Source of the DNA: Bettongia penicillata ogilbyi | Lineage: Eukaryota; Chordata; Mammalia; Diprotodontia; Potoroidae | Length of the DNA: 64,000 nt | Assembly (NCBI GenBank): GCA_023548195.1 | Contig: JAJHZJ010000808.1 | Coordinates: 4,817,182 to 4,881,181, forward strand | Direction of reading: 5' to 3' | In this document: positions 1 to 11,799 of the stretch, piece after piece | Numbering within the stretch: the first letter of the stretch is position 1 | Layout of the letters: the number at the start of each line of letters is the position of its first letter | The notes under the pieces: model-generated | The model's input: the letters and a program-made list of their open reading frames with translations, nothing else | What the model was told of the DNA's origin: nothing | Database searches by the model: none | Position numbers and translations under genes: made by a program

Positions 1-2096
1 CAGGCTCTGAAATAAGTGATACTCCAGAAAGCATGCTCAAAGTACCAACAAGTAAATTAATGTTTCTAGACTGTCTAAGAACTATCTGATGTTTAGCCCC
101 CTTTTTCCAGCACTCATGACACCATAACTTTAAATAAAACCAAAGCTGTCTGCATGAGGCTCAGACACATTTTGGATTTCTGACAATTTCATGTACTGAG
201 ACGGTCAGATATCTACATACAGATTTAGAATTGGGATAGATCCTCATTCAGGCAGTAAATGGCAAAGCCAAAATAGTCAACAGTTTAAATAAAGGGTCAC
301 ATAGGAAAACAAAGAAAGCCCAAGTTAAAAAAAAACCAAAAACAAAATAATCCTCAACATAAAGATTAGATCTTAAACAATTAAATATTCAGGGTTTCAG
401 CTACTCATTTTAAACTCTGATGTTTTTCACTCTTTCAGATTTTTTTTTAAATACTTGATCTCATCCCCAATAACTAGCAATAGTGGTTTTAATACTAAAG
501 AATTTGTGAGGAATTATTCATTCATAGAGGAAAACCAAAACAATAATACAAGGTTGCTTTAACTTTATGGGAACAATTAAAACATGACACAAGTGAAAAG
601 CAGTGATGGAAAATAGAAAAGTTGAAGTGATTCACTTTAAAATTATCGTAAAATGCTGATTCTTTAAACTCAGCATTCTTTTACACATCCAAGTGGAAAA
701 TCTATTTTCCACTGCCAAGCTGCAATTATAGAACTTAGAAAGTCCATGCTAAAGTGGCATATAATTGGACAGCTTGACAGTTTGTTCATAAAAAAGCAGA
801 CTACCTAAAAAGGCATATTATTTTCAATAGGAATTTGTCTGGATGGAGATACTGATGACAGTAATTGCCCGGATATTATCATATTATCATGGTCTCCAGC
901 TAATATTTCTTCAGTTTTAGCATTTATCTTTTACTTACCTATGTAATTCAAAATTATGTTTTACACTGAGCAGTGAAATTCTTGTCTGAGAGATCTTTCA
1001 CACCTGGATTCTACTAGGATTCATAAATCTTACACTCAAAATATCAGTCATTTCATTTTTGAGTATCTATTAACCTGCCCATGTTCTTAATTTCAGCTCT
1101 ATAGAAGAGATCAGGGTATTTCAAACAAAGATTACCCAGGGAGACAGACACAAAATGTGTATGTAAAACAATATTCACTTGGGCAGAGTAGGGAACGGCA
1201 GACTTCAAACTCCACTAGAGTCACTAAGGGCAACGTAGAGTATACAATACATTCGTCCTTTTGAAGCCTTTTTCATTACATTGACAAGGATAGTTCACTA
1301 TAGTGATCACTTACTGGGGGAAGAGAAGGGGAAGGGAGGAGAGTCACACACTTAGGTGACATCAAAGTAAGGAAAAGTGAGGAGAGAAGGGAGACAGTGA
1401 CAGAATGAGAAAAATGTTGTCCAGGAGAGGTAAAGGATAACAAAAAATGGAATTCCAAGAAAGATAATATGGCAAAAGGACAAAAATACATTTGCTTGTA
1501 GGTCTTTCCTAAAGACAATGTAGCACATAAAGGTAATGGGACATTACTGCACCGTAACAAAAGAGGAATATAAGGAATTTAGAAAAAACATGGAAAGACT
1601 TGTATTAGCAAATAAATACATATACAATAACTACAACATCGTCTATATGGTCAGACTTGATTTGTGTTTTACTTTCATTTACTGATCTGCTTCCCCTGCA
1701 CCGCCCTCCTTTTTTATTCTTTGTTACAAGGAGGGCTTTGCTGAGTAAGGGGAAAAAAGGATAGATTCAGAAATGAAGATTATGCAAAAACAGAATGTAG
1801 CAATCAAAATGGAGAAACAAAATAAAATGCTGGCCCTCACTCTACCTGGTACAATCATCCTTGAATACTAAAAATACAATAAGTTATACAAATTTGAAAG
1901 ATAAAATGATGCTTTTGTTCATCTTTTAAGTTAATATCTGTGAAAGACACCAGTAAAGCTTGTTCTAAGAATATCTTTTCAAAAATGGATACTCTATATG
2001 CATATTTCCTTTAACCACCAAGAATGTCTTTTAAAAGATGTTATTTAATAAAGTTAATGCCAACTGGAGATAGGGGAGGGCAACTAAGTGGCAGAG
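1..2096. other. Unrecognised non-coding sequence
   Basis: No gene, RNA or repeat family is recognised. The stretch is AT-rich, with short A and T runs. A purine-rich patch near 1318-1430 produces a spurious minus-strand frame rich in S, L and P. Confidence 0.5.
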
Positions 2097-2350
2097 GCAG
2101 CTAGGTGGCATAGTGGATAGAGTGCTGGGCCTGGAGTCAAGAAGACTGATCTTACTGAGTATAACTCTGGCCTCAAACACCTTCTAGCTATGGGACCCCA
2201 GACAAGTCCCCTAACCCTGTTTGCCTCAGTTTTCTTATCTATAGAATGAGCTGGAGAAGGAAATGGAAACCACCCTAGTATCTTTGCCAAGAAAACCCCA
2301 AATAGGATCATGAAGAGTTGGACATGGCTGAAACAAGTGAGCCACAAAAA
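2097..2350 (+). mobile_element. tRNA-headed SINE with long marsupial-type tail
   Basis: The head begins GGCAGCTAGGTGGCATAGTG and continues through the tRNA-like body (TAGCTATGGGACCCCAGACAAG). The tail runs through GAGCTGGAGAAGGAAATGG and GCCAAGAAAACCCCAAATAG to GACATGGCTGAAACAAGTGA. The same head-plus-tail architecture occurs at 46821-47063 and, inverted, at 13570-13812 and 33842-34106. This is a short non-autonomous element mobilised in trans. The exact subfamily name is not assigned. Confidence 0.85.
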
Positions 2351-3055
2351 TATCAAGTTTTCCTTTTCATAACTTCCCCCAAGCCATTTCTTTCTACTTA
2401 TGATAAAAATTTATGTTCTAAAAAAATAATGTATTTCTCTCTCTACTTACAGATTAAATGGAAATGCATCTGAATTAAATTGCTATTGCCATAGAAACGC
2501 TGATATTTCAGATCAAAATTACTGATGATGCTATGAATTCTTTGAAAGCTGTTGGATTCTATAAACATGCACATTATCACATGTATCTATGATTACCCAT
2601 TCTAAGTCACCACTATATGGGCCATCATTTGTAATTAACAAAGTTTATCTTGCTGAAACAAATTAATAAATGCCTATTTATCTGACTTTCCAAAAAGCTT
2701 GTGAGTATTTCTCCCTCCTTCTGCTTATTGGAAGATGTACAACAGAGTAATAGATATTTTCTGTGGCAACAAATCCATACTAATTAAGTTATTTATTAGA
2801 ATAATCAGGATGTTTGATAAGATAGAGATACAACACCATCAAACTCCAGTGAAAAGAACCTAAAATTGTACTTAACATTCACAAGAAATAGAAACTGGAC
2901 TAAATAATAATGATCTATTACTAGGATGCCATATTGTTATATAAGAATATTAGTCTAGGAATATATTCTATAGGTGATAGACATTAGACCTGTGATTTCA
3001 CTGGTATGCACAGCTTCCAATGACAACTTCCTTTACCATTCCAGGTCTCTACCTT
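2351..3055. other. Unrecognised sequence, possibly unique
   Basis: No repeat is recognised. A pyrimidine tract ending in CAG at about 2451 resembles a splice acceptor, but no reading frame with a matching donor follows. ATTGCCATAGAAAC at 2485-2498 is a near match to an RFX X-box. Both are weak observations. Confidence 0.35.
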
Positions 3056-3215
3056 CCCTGTGATTTATAGTTTTGGAAAGTTACTTGGAACACGGAGAAC
3101 TCAAACGTCTTGTCCAGGTCTCACATGGCCAGTATGCATCAAAAGTAGAACAGGAATCCAGGAATTCCTAGCTCCAAGGTCAGCTCTTTATCCAATATAC
3201 TATGACATCTCTCCA
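3056..3215 (-). mobile_element. Degraded MIR/CORE-type SINE
   Basis: The reverse strand keeps the usual order of marks: a 'GTCTTGTCCAGGTCTCACATGGCCAGTATG' segment related to the GTGACCCTGGGCAAG box, then TCCAGGAATTCCTAGCTCCAAGG, then a decayed tRNA-like head (GCTCTTTATCCAATATACTATGACA). Strongly diverged. Confidence 0.55.
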
Positions 3216-3219
3216 ATAT

Positions 3220-3934
3220 ATATTACCAATCACATGTCAAATTATAAGACTATTACTTATATATAACCATATAATATTACATTGCATCAAAATATAGTTA
3301 ATGAAATACTTTAATATCAAGCATTTAAAATGGCATTATCTTATTTTGACTCTCAAAACAATAAGCATTTGTTCGGATCATAAGACTCAGAGGTGCAAGA
3401 GATTACCTAAAACAACTCCCTCACTTTGCTGACAAAAAAAACCAAAATCAAGAGAGGTGAAGGTTCTGGCCAAAAATCAAAAAGGTAGCTATCTGCTATT
3501 GCAAAGGGGGAAAGTAAACCCCAGATCAGGCCGAGTCAGAATTATGAGGAGATGAAAGATGGGCAATCTCCCAAATGAATTAAAAAACAATTTGGTGACT
3601 GAGTCAAACAAATAAAAAACTGAATTACCTGGATCATACAGATTAACTAGACTGAAACACAGTCTTGTTTCTTAACTCTTAAATGCTGGCTGAACGGTGA
3701 AACAGAACAGGACAACCAACTCTCTGAAACTCCCTTCACTCCCCTTTTTTTCACGTTCTTCCCCCTAGATACCACCAAAATCCAGTCCCATTTTATCTTT
3801 TTCGGTCTTCTCCAGTTCTGCTTCCACTCAATATACATTTTATATTGATCGTCCTATCACTGCCCTCTCTTTTTTTATTGGAAGCATCTCAAGGATAATA
3901 GCTGGCTGCTAGAGTACTATGCATCCCTGGGTAT
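3220..3934. other. Unrecognised non-coding sequence
   Basis: Nothing is recognised. A 63-codon minus-strand frame in 3647-3838 has no domain or splice context. Confidence 0.4.
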
Positions 3935-4025
3935 TCTCAATCAATACGTCTGCAAATATTTATTGAGTGGCTGGTGAGTATGAGAGACAATGTATTTATA
4001 TCAGAAGTAGCATGCTGTAATAATA
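3935..4025 (-). mobile_element. L2 3' end fragment (part 1 of split copy)
   Basis: CAATCAATACGTCTGCAAATATTTATTGAGTGGCTG is the reverse complement of the L2 3' terminus, which ends in an AATAAATATTTGTTGA-type motif. The continuation appears at about 4585, after two SINEs that seem to have landed inside it. Confidence 0.55.
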
Positions 4026-4029
4026 ATAG

Positions 4030-4252
4030 TAACAAGGATAAATAAGATTATATAGCTTATTACAGTTTGTAAAGTGTTTTATAAACATTAGCTCATGTGA
4101 ACTTCCTAATAACCCTGCGGGTTAGGGGCTACAGATATCATTACCACCATTTTACAGAGGAAAAAACTGAGACTCAAACATCAGATAACGATAGGACTGT
4201 GGCTATGGCCACATTTCCAGTAAGTGTGCTCCAGCTCACTTCACCAGGCTGC
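4030..4252 (-). mobile_element. CORE-type SINE
   Basis: On the minus strand it runs from a decayed head (CTTCACCAGGCTGCCT side) through AAACTGAGACTCAAACATCAG and CCATTTTACAGAGGAAAAAACTG to the 3' segment TTTGTAAAGTGTTTTATAAACATTAG. It sits inside a disrupted L2. Confidence 0.7.
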
Positions 4253-4299
4253 CTCAAATAAAGGAGAGGGAGACTGGGCTTTTGATCAAGGGAAGATTT

Positions 4300-4490
4300 G
4301 TCTGAAATCAAGAGATCTTCCTGAAAATTCTGCCTCTGACTCCTACCAGGTCATGGGTCACTCACGAGCTCTCTGTTTCCTCATTTGTAATGGAAATGAT
4401 AATACCTGTCATACTTATCTTGCAAGGCTGTTGTGAGGGTAAAATTAAAGAATGTGCGTGACTGCACTTAGTAAATACTACGGAACTGAA
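4300..4490 (+). mobile_element. MIR-like SINE
   Basis: It contains ACTCCTACCAGGTCATGGGTCACTCACG, then CTGTTTCCTCATTTGTAATGG, GGCTGTTGTGAGGGTAAAATTAAAG and an AGTAAATACTA-type end. This is the MIR order of central, CORE and 3' segments, much diverged. Confidence 0.65.
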
Positions 4491-4579
4491 GAATTTCAAG
4501 TGTTAAAATTTCAAGCAATTTTCCTGGGAGGCAGAGATTGAAAGGGAAGAGTCATATTAGAAAAAAAAAAAAGCCAGGG

Positions 4580-4785
4580 ACATGGTTCTTATCCTTAAGA
4601 GCCTGCCATTCCATCTGGGATTGTGACAGAAAAATCACCACAAATACTAAGAGAGGTACATGGTAAGTGTCAGATGAATGGTACAACAGACAATAAATGC
4701 TGTTGAGTTCAGAAATCTCAGAGATTTACTGAGTGCTGCAATAATCAGGAAAGGCTTCAAGGAGAAAGAGAAGCCAGTTTGGAAT
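4580..4785 (-). mobile_element. L2 fragment (part 2 of split copy)
   Basis: GACATGGTTCTTATCCTTAAGAGCC and the later CAGGAAAGGCTTCAAGGAGAAAG match the antisense of the L2 3' region ('ccctgccctcaaggagc' and 'gggaaggcttc'). This continues the fragment at 3935-4025. Confidence 0.5.
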
Positions 4786-7190
4786 TTTCCGTGTAGATCG
4801 CATTTGTACTTGCTTCAGGTACTGCTTGAGTTGCTATCGTGTAACTAGAAGTCCACACCTGGCTTGTACCTGGCCTTCTGCAACTCAACAGACTATCACT
4901 CTACCATGGATGAGTATGGGAGTAGTTTATCATTTTATCTATTAAGTGGAATACTCCTCAAGCAACCAGCCCAGTGTTTCCATCATCCTTGACCTATAGG
5001 CCCAAGGTCCTCCTTTAGGCATGTGAAAGTTGCCTGACTCCATCAAGTCAGGAGACCTCCGAATTAGGCCAAAACAAATACTTGATAAACAGCTATGAAT
5101 GAATCTAGTGCATGTGAAACATGGGTCAGGATTATTAAAACAGGAAACCCTCTGTGGCTTTAGCATCTATCCCACGTCTGAGAAAAGTTCCTGCTCTCTG
5201 TGGATCCTCTGTATATCTGATAATTTTACAGAGTCAATTTTCTGTGGTCATATGATTTAGAAAATACAGTAAAATTGCAAAGAAATCATCAAGAATCCTA
5301 TCTATATTTCCCAACCATCTGCAAACTTCTCCTCATTTTTATGGGGTGCCCTGGAGGGCACTAATACAATGAAAGGCAGAGATTTTAAGTTCATTAGCTC
5401 CTCCGAGGAAAAAGAAAAACCAACTTAGCTTCAATTGGCAGTCCTGGGGTGGCAGTAGTTCCCAGATCCTAGCTCTGAGACAAGAGAGGCTCCAGATGGA
5501 GGATATCAGCCCTTGTGGGCAATGATGAAGGAGTAGAAAGTGGAACAGATGTTCTTATGAAGAGATCTTTTTTAAATTGAATGTTTCAAAGTAGAGGACA
5601 GCCAGTCTTAGAAACCATCAAAACATCAAACCCAGAGGCTGCCTTCTACTTCAGTTTTTCTAACCATAACATGGAGAATTGGGAATGAATTATAAACTGA
5701 AGGAGCTAGAAAATTTCTCAGAAAGTTAGCTAAGTTTATAAATCTAGAGATGGCAGGGGACCTCAAAGGTTCCTGTAAAGAAGAAAATATCAGGCTTTTC
5801 AACCAAACAGTTTACCATTTAGTGGTTCTGGATCAAAGTACAATGGCTGAAATACCTTGACTTTACTGATTTCGTTTATTTATTCATTCATTCATTTTAC
5901 AAATATCTGCTAGATGCAGTGAGTGACCAATAGAGCTTGAGTGTCCACTTCACAAAGAGAGTACCATCAAAAGAATGAGTTTGATATTTGCCTTAAAATT
6001 CATGCACATGACCCAAGGAACATGCTTTATCATCCCTGGGATGAGGCATGAAATCACTAAGGTAACAATGATTTAAAACCAAATGAATTATCTTTGCACA
6101 GAGGATGCATAAACTCAATCCAAAAGGTTAAGAAAACAGTTTCACTTTTTTTTTTCCTATTCCCATTCTTCCACAGTCAGAAAAGTGCAGCTCAACAAGC
6201 AAGTGGCCCCACACTCAGCTTCACTAGGATAAAAAGATGGCCAGAAAAATATTTTATCTATTGATATTTTTCTAGCAACTTAACACACAACACCTTCCAG
6301 AGGAAAAACAGAAAAGGGTTTTGCGTTAAAATTGAAAAGAAAAATAACTAAATTGAGACAGACAAAAGTTGGTGATTCACTGAATGCTAACAGCCTAAAA
6401 CAGCTACTTCTGTTCCTTATTAGCCCTGGAACAATACCAATATTTCTTAGTGATTGTCTTTTCCTTTCACCTCGAGGAAGGCTGTGCAGAATGGAAATAT
6501 GCAAGTCCCTCATCTACCTGCACCGATGCTTTCTATGTAGGATTATGTAAGAGTTTTTCCATATTGTCCCTTTTTCCAGTCACAGCAGCAAATGTAAGTT
6601 AGGAAGTTAGGAAATCAAGCCCCAGGAAAATGCTCAGTTCTCACCAAGGGCTAACACTGCCGTGCTGTAACATCCCACAGTATTTCAGAAGTGAGACGTA
6701 ATGACGCTCAAATAATGTTTTCCACTAAAAAAGAATCTCTTTCAATTCTGAGCAAACACGTAGAGTATAAAGCAAAACCAAAATTTCTTTCAAAGATCTA
6801 TAAAAGCTGACAAACTGATTACAACAGAACCAAAAGTCTTTGTTGATCCATGGATCACGGCCACCTTTGGCACATCATTCCAGTTTCATTAATGATGTTT
6901 CTATGACCAATTCCATCTTCTAGATCCTTCAAAACTAGAGCTTCTCCAGAATGAATCTCCAAAACAAGATATGGCTTGTCTTTTAGCTGTTTTTTTTATT
7001 TTAATTTCTAGTGCTGCATCACCTTCATTTCCCAACAATTAAAATTCCTCTCCCCTTCTACCCTCTCTACACCTAGCAGTGCTTTCCAGAAGCTGGACAA
7101 TGTGCATTTCCACTAAAAGTTTTCTTGATCTGGACAACTTATAGACACTGATTCTGTGCTCCAGCCTACAATGAACTCCTCTATACCTCT
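4786..7190. other. Long unrecognised non-coding stretch
   Basis: About 2.4 kb without a gene or clear repeat. A short ATTC-rich patch at 5878-5905 followed by TTTTACAAATATCTGC may be an L2 3' end on the minus strand. The opposed small frames at 6280-6550 overlap each other and have no domain. Confidence 0.45.
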
Positions 7191-7400
7191 GTTCCTTGGC
7201 ATGGGCTCCATCCTTACCTCCCTCTCTTGGTTTCTTCCAAAACTTAGTTCAAACACCACCCTGAAGCTTTTCTAATGCACCCCACAGCTAGCTACCAGGG
7301 CCCTCTTCCCTCTCAATTTCCTTTATTATTCTTTGGGTGCCTACCTATTTCTAACTTGTCTCCCCTGATAGAATGAAAACCCTCGAGGAAAATATGTTTC
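7191..7400 (+). mobile_element. L2 3' region fragment
   Basis: It contains TTGGTTTCTTCCAAAACTTAGTTCAAACACCACCCTGAAGC, corresponding to the 'ctccttcaagtctcaactcaaa...ccttctacaggaagc' part of L2, and then the TAGAATG region. It lacks the terminal repeat. Confidence 0.55.
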
Positions 7401-7764
7401 CTCATGACTTTGGATCCCAAGGATATATGTGGTCCAGTGCCAGACAGGCATGATTTATGGATTGAAACATGGCATTTGAAAATAGCCCCTTCTGGCCAAC
7501 CTCAAGGTCTCCTGCAAACATCTCTAAGCAATTTGATCCAGAGGAGGATAACACTAGAGTTTGGCACCAATTAATACAAACAGAATTAAGCAGTATGCTA
7601 ATCCATGGACCTTATGTCTCACTCATCTGTCATGGGTATGGTAACTCATCAAATTGGCAACCTCACTCCCTCACAGTCATTAACGCTAGTGTGAGGAAAG
7701 AATCCATGGAGAATCTGAATAAATGTCATATATCCAAGGTTTCTTTCGCCTCTGATACATATGA
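7401..7764. other. Unrecognised sequence between L2 fragments
   Basis: No repeat or exon is recognised. A 104-codon frame from 7469 to 7783 has an ATG but reads into the downstream L2, so it is not supported as a gene. Confidence 0.4.
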
Positions 7765-8026
7765 CCTCCCTGACCTCCTTTAAGTCCCAACTAAAATTTC
7801 ACCTTCTACAGGAAGCTTTCTCCAACATCTCTTAATTCCTTCATCTGTTAATTATTTCCTATTTATTCTGCATATAGTAGTTTGATTTGTATTTTTTTTT
7901 CCACAATTAAACTATAAGCTCCTTCAGGTCAGGAACTGTCTTTTGCCTCTTTCTGTATCCTGAGTGCTTAGCACAGTGCCTGATAACATAGTAAGCCCTA
8001 AGTGCTTCATCAAATGACTGACTGAA
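7765..8026 (+). mobile_element. L2 3' end
   Basis: The L2 marks are in order: TCCCAACTAAAATTTCACCTTCTACAGGAAGC, AAACTATAAGCTCCTTCAGGTCAGGAACTG, then GCTTAGCACAGTGCCTG and a terminal CATCAAATGACTGACTGA. This is one of the best preserved L2 ends in the window. Confidence 0.8.
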
Positions 8027-8059
8027 GATGCCCATTCCAGCTAAGTCAGCTAAAGCAGC

Positions 8060-8335
8060 ACTCACTGATTTAGGGTCAGAAGACTTAGGACTGAGTCCCT
8101 TTTGATACTTCCCAGCTGTATGATACTAAGTCACCTCCCCTCTCAAAATCTCTGTTTAGTTATCTCTAAAATAGCAGCAGAAACAACCTGAATCTGGAAG
8201 GAGAAGGCCTGGACTTAAATCCTGGCTCTGCCATTTGTCAGCTGGGTGACTATAAGGAAATTCCTTAACCTTTGTGAGCATCAGTTTCCTCATCTATATA
8301 AGGGGAAAATCACACTAGATTAGGTCTTCTCTTAC
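8060..8335 (+). mobile_element. Two adjacent MIR-like SINEs
   Basis: The first, about 8065-8170, has GGGTCAGAAGACTTAGGACTGAGTC and a CCCAGCTGTATGATACTAAGTCACC segment. The second, about 8188-8335, has GGACTTAAATCCTGGCTCTGCCATT, GCTGGGTGACTATAAGGAAATTCCTTAACC and GTTTCCTCATCTATATAAGGG. Both are plus strand and about equally diverged. Confidence 0.7.
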
Positions 8336-8689
8336 CTTGCATAGGAAATACAGTGAAAACCTTAAAACATAATGTGGATATGAATGATTAGAGGATTATA
8401 ATAAAGCTATAGGACTGGGTGTGTTGCCTCACGAATGAGAGGAGATAGAATGAAGTAGTACAGAGATGTCAAACGTTGACCTGCCAAGTGATGCCCTAAC
8501 CAGATTAAAATGCAACCAGGAAATACTTAACAAAACAAATAAAAATACAATAAAATATAGATAATGTTGCATTTAGAATGAAATCAATATGCATTTTATG
8601 TCTATTTATGTGCGTTCCTCCAAACCCCTAAGGATCCTTATGGATGGATCAGACATCCCACCCCATCACCCAACCATTTCTGACTTTGA

Positions 8690-8815
8690 TAACACTGCTG
8701 TCAAGGATGGGGAAACAGTGAAGGAGTCAGGAAGGTCTGGGCTCACTGCCAGTCCCTGGTTCAACCTGGGTAGATGACTCTAGGCAATTTCCTTAACTTC
8801 CAAGTGATTCCTTAC
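8690..8815 (+). mobile_element. MIR-like SINE fragment
   Basis: GGAGTCAGGAAGGTCTGGGCTCACTGCCAGTCC is followed by GGTAGATGACTCTAGGCAATTTCCTTAACTTCC, a decayed MIR central region. No 3' part is visible. Confidence 0.5.
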
Positions 8816-8949
8816 TTCCACCCCACCCCTCACTCTACAAGACCTACATTGACAGAGAGGATTTCCATACTGGGAGCTCCCCAACGCTGATCAAATCCCA
8901 AGTAACAACCCCTCCCCAGAAAGAATCAAGGGCTAATTTGTGAGGTAGA

Positions 8950-9115
8950 TAATAGAAATCTTTTCATGTTCATTTTACAGGTTTAAAAAACAGTGAGATT
9001 AAAAGTAAAGTAATCTGACTATCATTATGCAACTAGTAAACGGTGGGTCCAGAAACTGAACCTAGGTCTTCCGAGCCTCAGTCTGATGCTCTACTATATA
9101 GCATGCTGCTTAACA
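8950..9115 (-). mobile_element. CORE-type SINE
   Basis: Inverted order: TTCATTTTACAGGTTTAAAAAACAG, CAACTAGTAAACGGTGGGTCCAG, AACCTAGGTCTTCCGAGCCTCAG, and a head ending ATGCTCTACTATATAGCATGC. Confidence 0.65.
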
Positions 9116-9119
9116 GTCC

Positions 9120-9944
9120 ACATCAGAATATCCCTATAGGTATGATAAGTGCTCAGAGGCACACTTTACATCTATTCTCATGCCTGAGGCTCCTCACCTT
9201 TGTTCCTCAGACTGATTCACTCTCAAATATTATGTAATTGTTGTAACAGCTGCAGGTAGGGGCTCCTAGGCAAGAATGACAAGTGTCAATATCCAGGTGG
9301 ACACCTGTCTTATTATAGACTATGAGACAAGCTGCCTCTCAAAGCCTGGAGATCAAAGAACGTAATGGTACAGAAAAAACAATCTATGAAGGTCCTGCCT
9401 GATTTGTTTTTTGTAAATCTGTTAAACAAAATTTGATTTCACATGTGCTCAACATGCCCAAGGCTTGCAAATCAATACTGCTGAAAGCTTACAAATGATG
9501 GGCCAAAGGTGAAGGAGTCCATTTCCCAACATCACCTCACTCTCAAAATAAAACCTCTTGAATATTCATATCTAATGGAGTTCATAAAAACCTCCTCATT
9601 CATCATCAGGATGGAATGATAAATGACTATTTGGAAATCTCATCACCAAATGGCCAGCAAGGCACTCATTTGCACATGGAATGGGCTGATGCCTCATCCT
9701 TCAATAGGCAGATTCACTGGAAAACGCCTGGCTTCTGGAAGCTTTCAATCAAAATCTAATGAAACTGATTTATTTTAAAAAACCACATTAATTTGAAAGC
9801 CTACAAGTCAAGTTCATATATATCATTCAGGTTGGTCTTTAAGGCATAACCTACAGGAGACAAGCAGCCACAGAGAGCCTTCAGCAGTAGCACTTTTGCC
9901 TATGACCCATAGAGTAGGAAGAATGCAAAATTTGGAAGCAATCA
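9120..9944. other. Repeat-free block
   Basis: No gene or repeat is recognised. The part from about 9480 to 9850 lacks simple repeats and known interspersed elements and has no ATG frame of note, so it could be a conserved non-coding block. That needs alignment to other mammals. Confidence 0.35.
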
Positions 9945-10115
9945 ATTAATATTTATTAAGCACCTACTGTGTGCCATCAAATAATACAAGTTCAATTCCT
10001 ACACAGGTGTGACTTTGGACCAAGTTAAAACTTTATTTCTTCACTTAAAAAATGTGAGTTCAGGATTAATTGACATCCCAAGTCTCTTTTAACTCTAAAT
10101 TTATGATCCTATGTT
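9945..10115. mobile_element. L2 3' end (minus) joined to MIR-like tail (plus)
   Basis: CAATTAATATTTATTAAGCACCTACTGTGTGCC (about 9950-9985) is an antisense L2 terminus. It is followed by GTGTGACTTTGGACCAAGTTAAAAC and TCTCTTTTAACTCTAAATTTATGATCC, which resemble the second half of a plus-strand MIR. Confidence 0.55.
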
Positions 10116-10394
10116 CCCAAGACCAGTTGATCTCTAAGCTCTGAACTGATCTATTCTCCCCTCCCAGTCCTGAGTCAGTGCCACCTGGAACAATTCTTCA
10201 GCAATACATTAGAGAAGTTTTCCAGGTACCTCCTGTTTTCTTCTTTGCAACACAGTTGTTTCCAAGGTAGTTCCCTCTAAAAACCCCATTCACACCTTCA
10301 ATCCTAGCAGCCAGGCAGCTAGCACCTCCCAAGCCAGTGCTAGGGACCTGTCAGTCCTCTTCCCTCAGGCAGCTCAGCACCACAATACTAGCTT

Positions 10395-10650
10395 AAATAA
10401 TACAGAGCTTTAATGCATTTTGATGAACTTTTCAAATGTTATCTTATTTGAACCCTAACACATCCCTGGGAAGTAGGTGTTATTATTATAGCCATTTTAC
10501 AGATAGAGAAGTTTAGGTGAGAATTTAAGTGACTAAGTACCCAGAGTCCCCCAGCCATTAAGTAATTATATGCAGCAGAATTTCAACTCAAGTCTTCTGA
10601 ACTCCAGCCCAACTTTCTATCCATTGGATTATCATTCCACTTGTAGCAGG
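10395..10650 (-). mobile_element. CORE-type SINE, near full length
   Basis: The minus-strand element reads, in window order: ACAGAGCTTTAATGCATTTTG, CACATCCCTGGGAAGTAGGTG, CCATTTTACAGATAGAGAAG, CCAGCCATTAAGTAATTATATG, TCAAGTCTTCTGAACTCCAG, and a head ending TCTATCCATTGGATTATC. Confidence 0.8.
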
Positions 10651-10729
10651 TAACTCACTCCTACTAGAGTCATTGTAACGGGGAATTATGCCCCCAACCA
10701 AAAAACATGATTTTTAACCTGTTCTTCAT

Positions 10730-10995
10730 AATCTAGAGGTCACTTGGTGTAATGGACAGAATAGGACCTTGAGTCAGAAAGTCAGAAAGACCTGAGTTCA
10801 AATCCTGCCTCAGACACTTACTGTATAACCCTGGGCAAATCATTTAACCTCCCTGTGCCTGTCTCATCATCCATAAAATGGGGATAATGATAACCCCTAC
10901 CACTCAAGGATGCTGTAAGAATCAGACAGGATAGTATTTATAAAATACTCTGCAAATCTTAAAATGCTACATAAATGTTAACTATCATCATTGTG
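10730..10995 (+). mobile_element. CORE-type SINE, near full length
   Basis: It has the tRNA-like head TAGAGGTCACTTGGTGTAATGGACAG, GACCTGAGTTCAAATCCTGCC, ACCCTGGGCAAATCATTTAACC, CCATAAAATGGGGATAATGATAACC and a 3' end of CTACATAAATGTTAACTATCA. It is inverted relative to the SINE just upstream. Confidence 0.85.
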
Positions 10996-11094
10996 ACTAT
11001 TCCTTGTTTATTAATGACATTTGTTTATTACTTATTATGTAATAGTACAATGTAACATATAATATATTGTAATAATACAATAACATAAGGCAAC

Positions 11095-11262
11095 AGTACT
11101 TTATTACTGTTTTTATTACTTAACCTCTATCTGCCTGCTTTATCAACTGTAAAAATGGAGATCATAATAGCCCCCATCTTCCAGTATAGCTGTGAGGATA
11201 AAATGAGATAATATTTGTAAAGTATTTTGCTAACCTTAAAGTGCACATGTTCTTGTTATTTT

Positions 11263-11264
<2 letters not shown>
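11095..11264 (+). mobile_element. SINE 3' half
   Basis: It lacks the head. It has TTACTTAACCTCTATCTGCCTG, AACTGTAAAAATGGAGATCATAATAG, AGCTGTGAGGATAAAATGAGATAATATTTGTAAAGT and CTAACCTTAAAGTGC. Its 3' end runs straight into the CT microsatellite. Confidence 0.75.

Positions 11265-11322
<58 letters not shown>
11265..11322 (+). repeat. (CT)n microsatellite
   Basis: An uninterrupted run of about 29 TC units at the tail of a SINE. It creates a spurious frame with alternating leucine and serine (11227-11427). Confidence 0.97.
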
Positions 11323-11325
<3 letters not shown>

Positions 11326-11799
11326 GTATTTCTGGGTATAAACATATATAAATACAAAGGCATATATATGTTAGTTACTATTATTAACATTGCAAGCCTA
11401 GTGTTTGCTGACAATTTCAGCATGTAAACTGAGGAAACATTTGCTTTGCCTTTTTCCTAAGCCTGAGTCCAGAACACTCAAGAAGCACAGATGCACCTCG
11501 ATTCCAAGAGCTGTTTTTGGTTTTGGGGAGAGGGGAAGAAACTACACAGCATGCATTTTATAAGCAGGAGATTGTGTTGTCTTATGCCACATTAATTAAT
11601 CAGCAAAATAAAGCTTTCCATCTCTAAAAATTGCCAGCAAGAAGTTAATTTTAACTTTAGTTTCAGTTACTCAATGTGACAACTAGGAATTTCCTGAAAC
11701 TAATCAATCTAGCAATCTGTCGAAAATCAAGGAGCCATTTATAAACATCCATTTGATCACAAATGAAAAAGGAAGTTTTGCATGTATCACAGTCATGTC

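Noticed and set aside
2097..2180. tRNA-like sequence considered as a tRNA gene
   Set aside because: It is the head of a SINE, followed by the SINE body and tail, and the same head recurs many times in the window.
11227..11427. Frame with a long alternating Leu-Ser stretch
   Set aside because: It is simply the (CT)n microsatellite read in frame.
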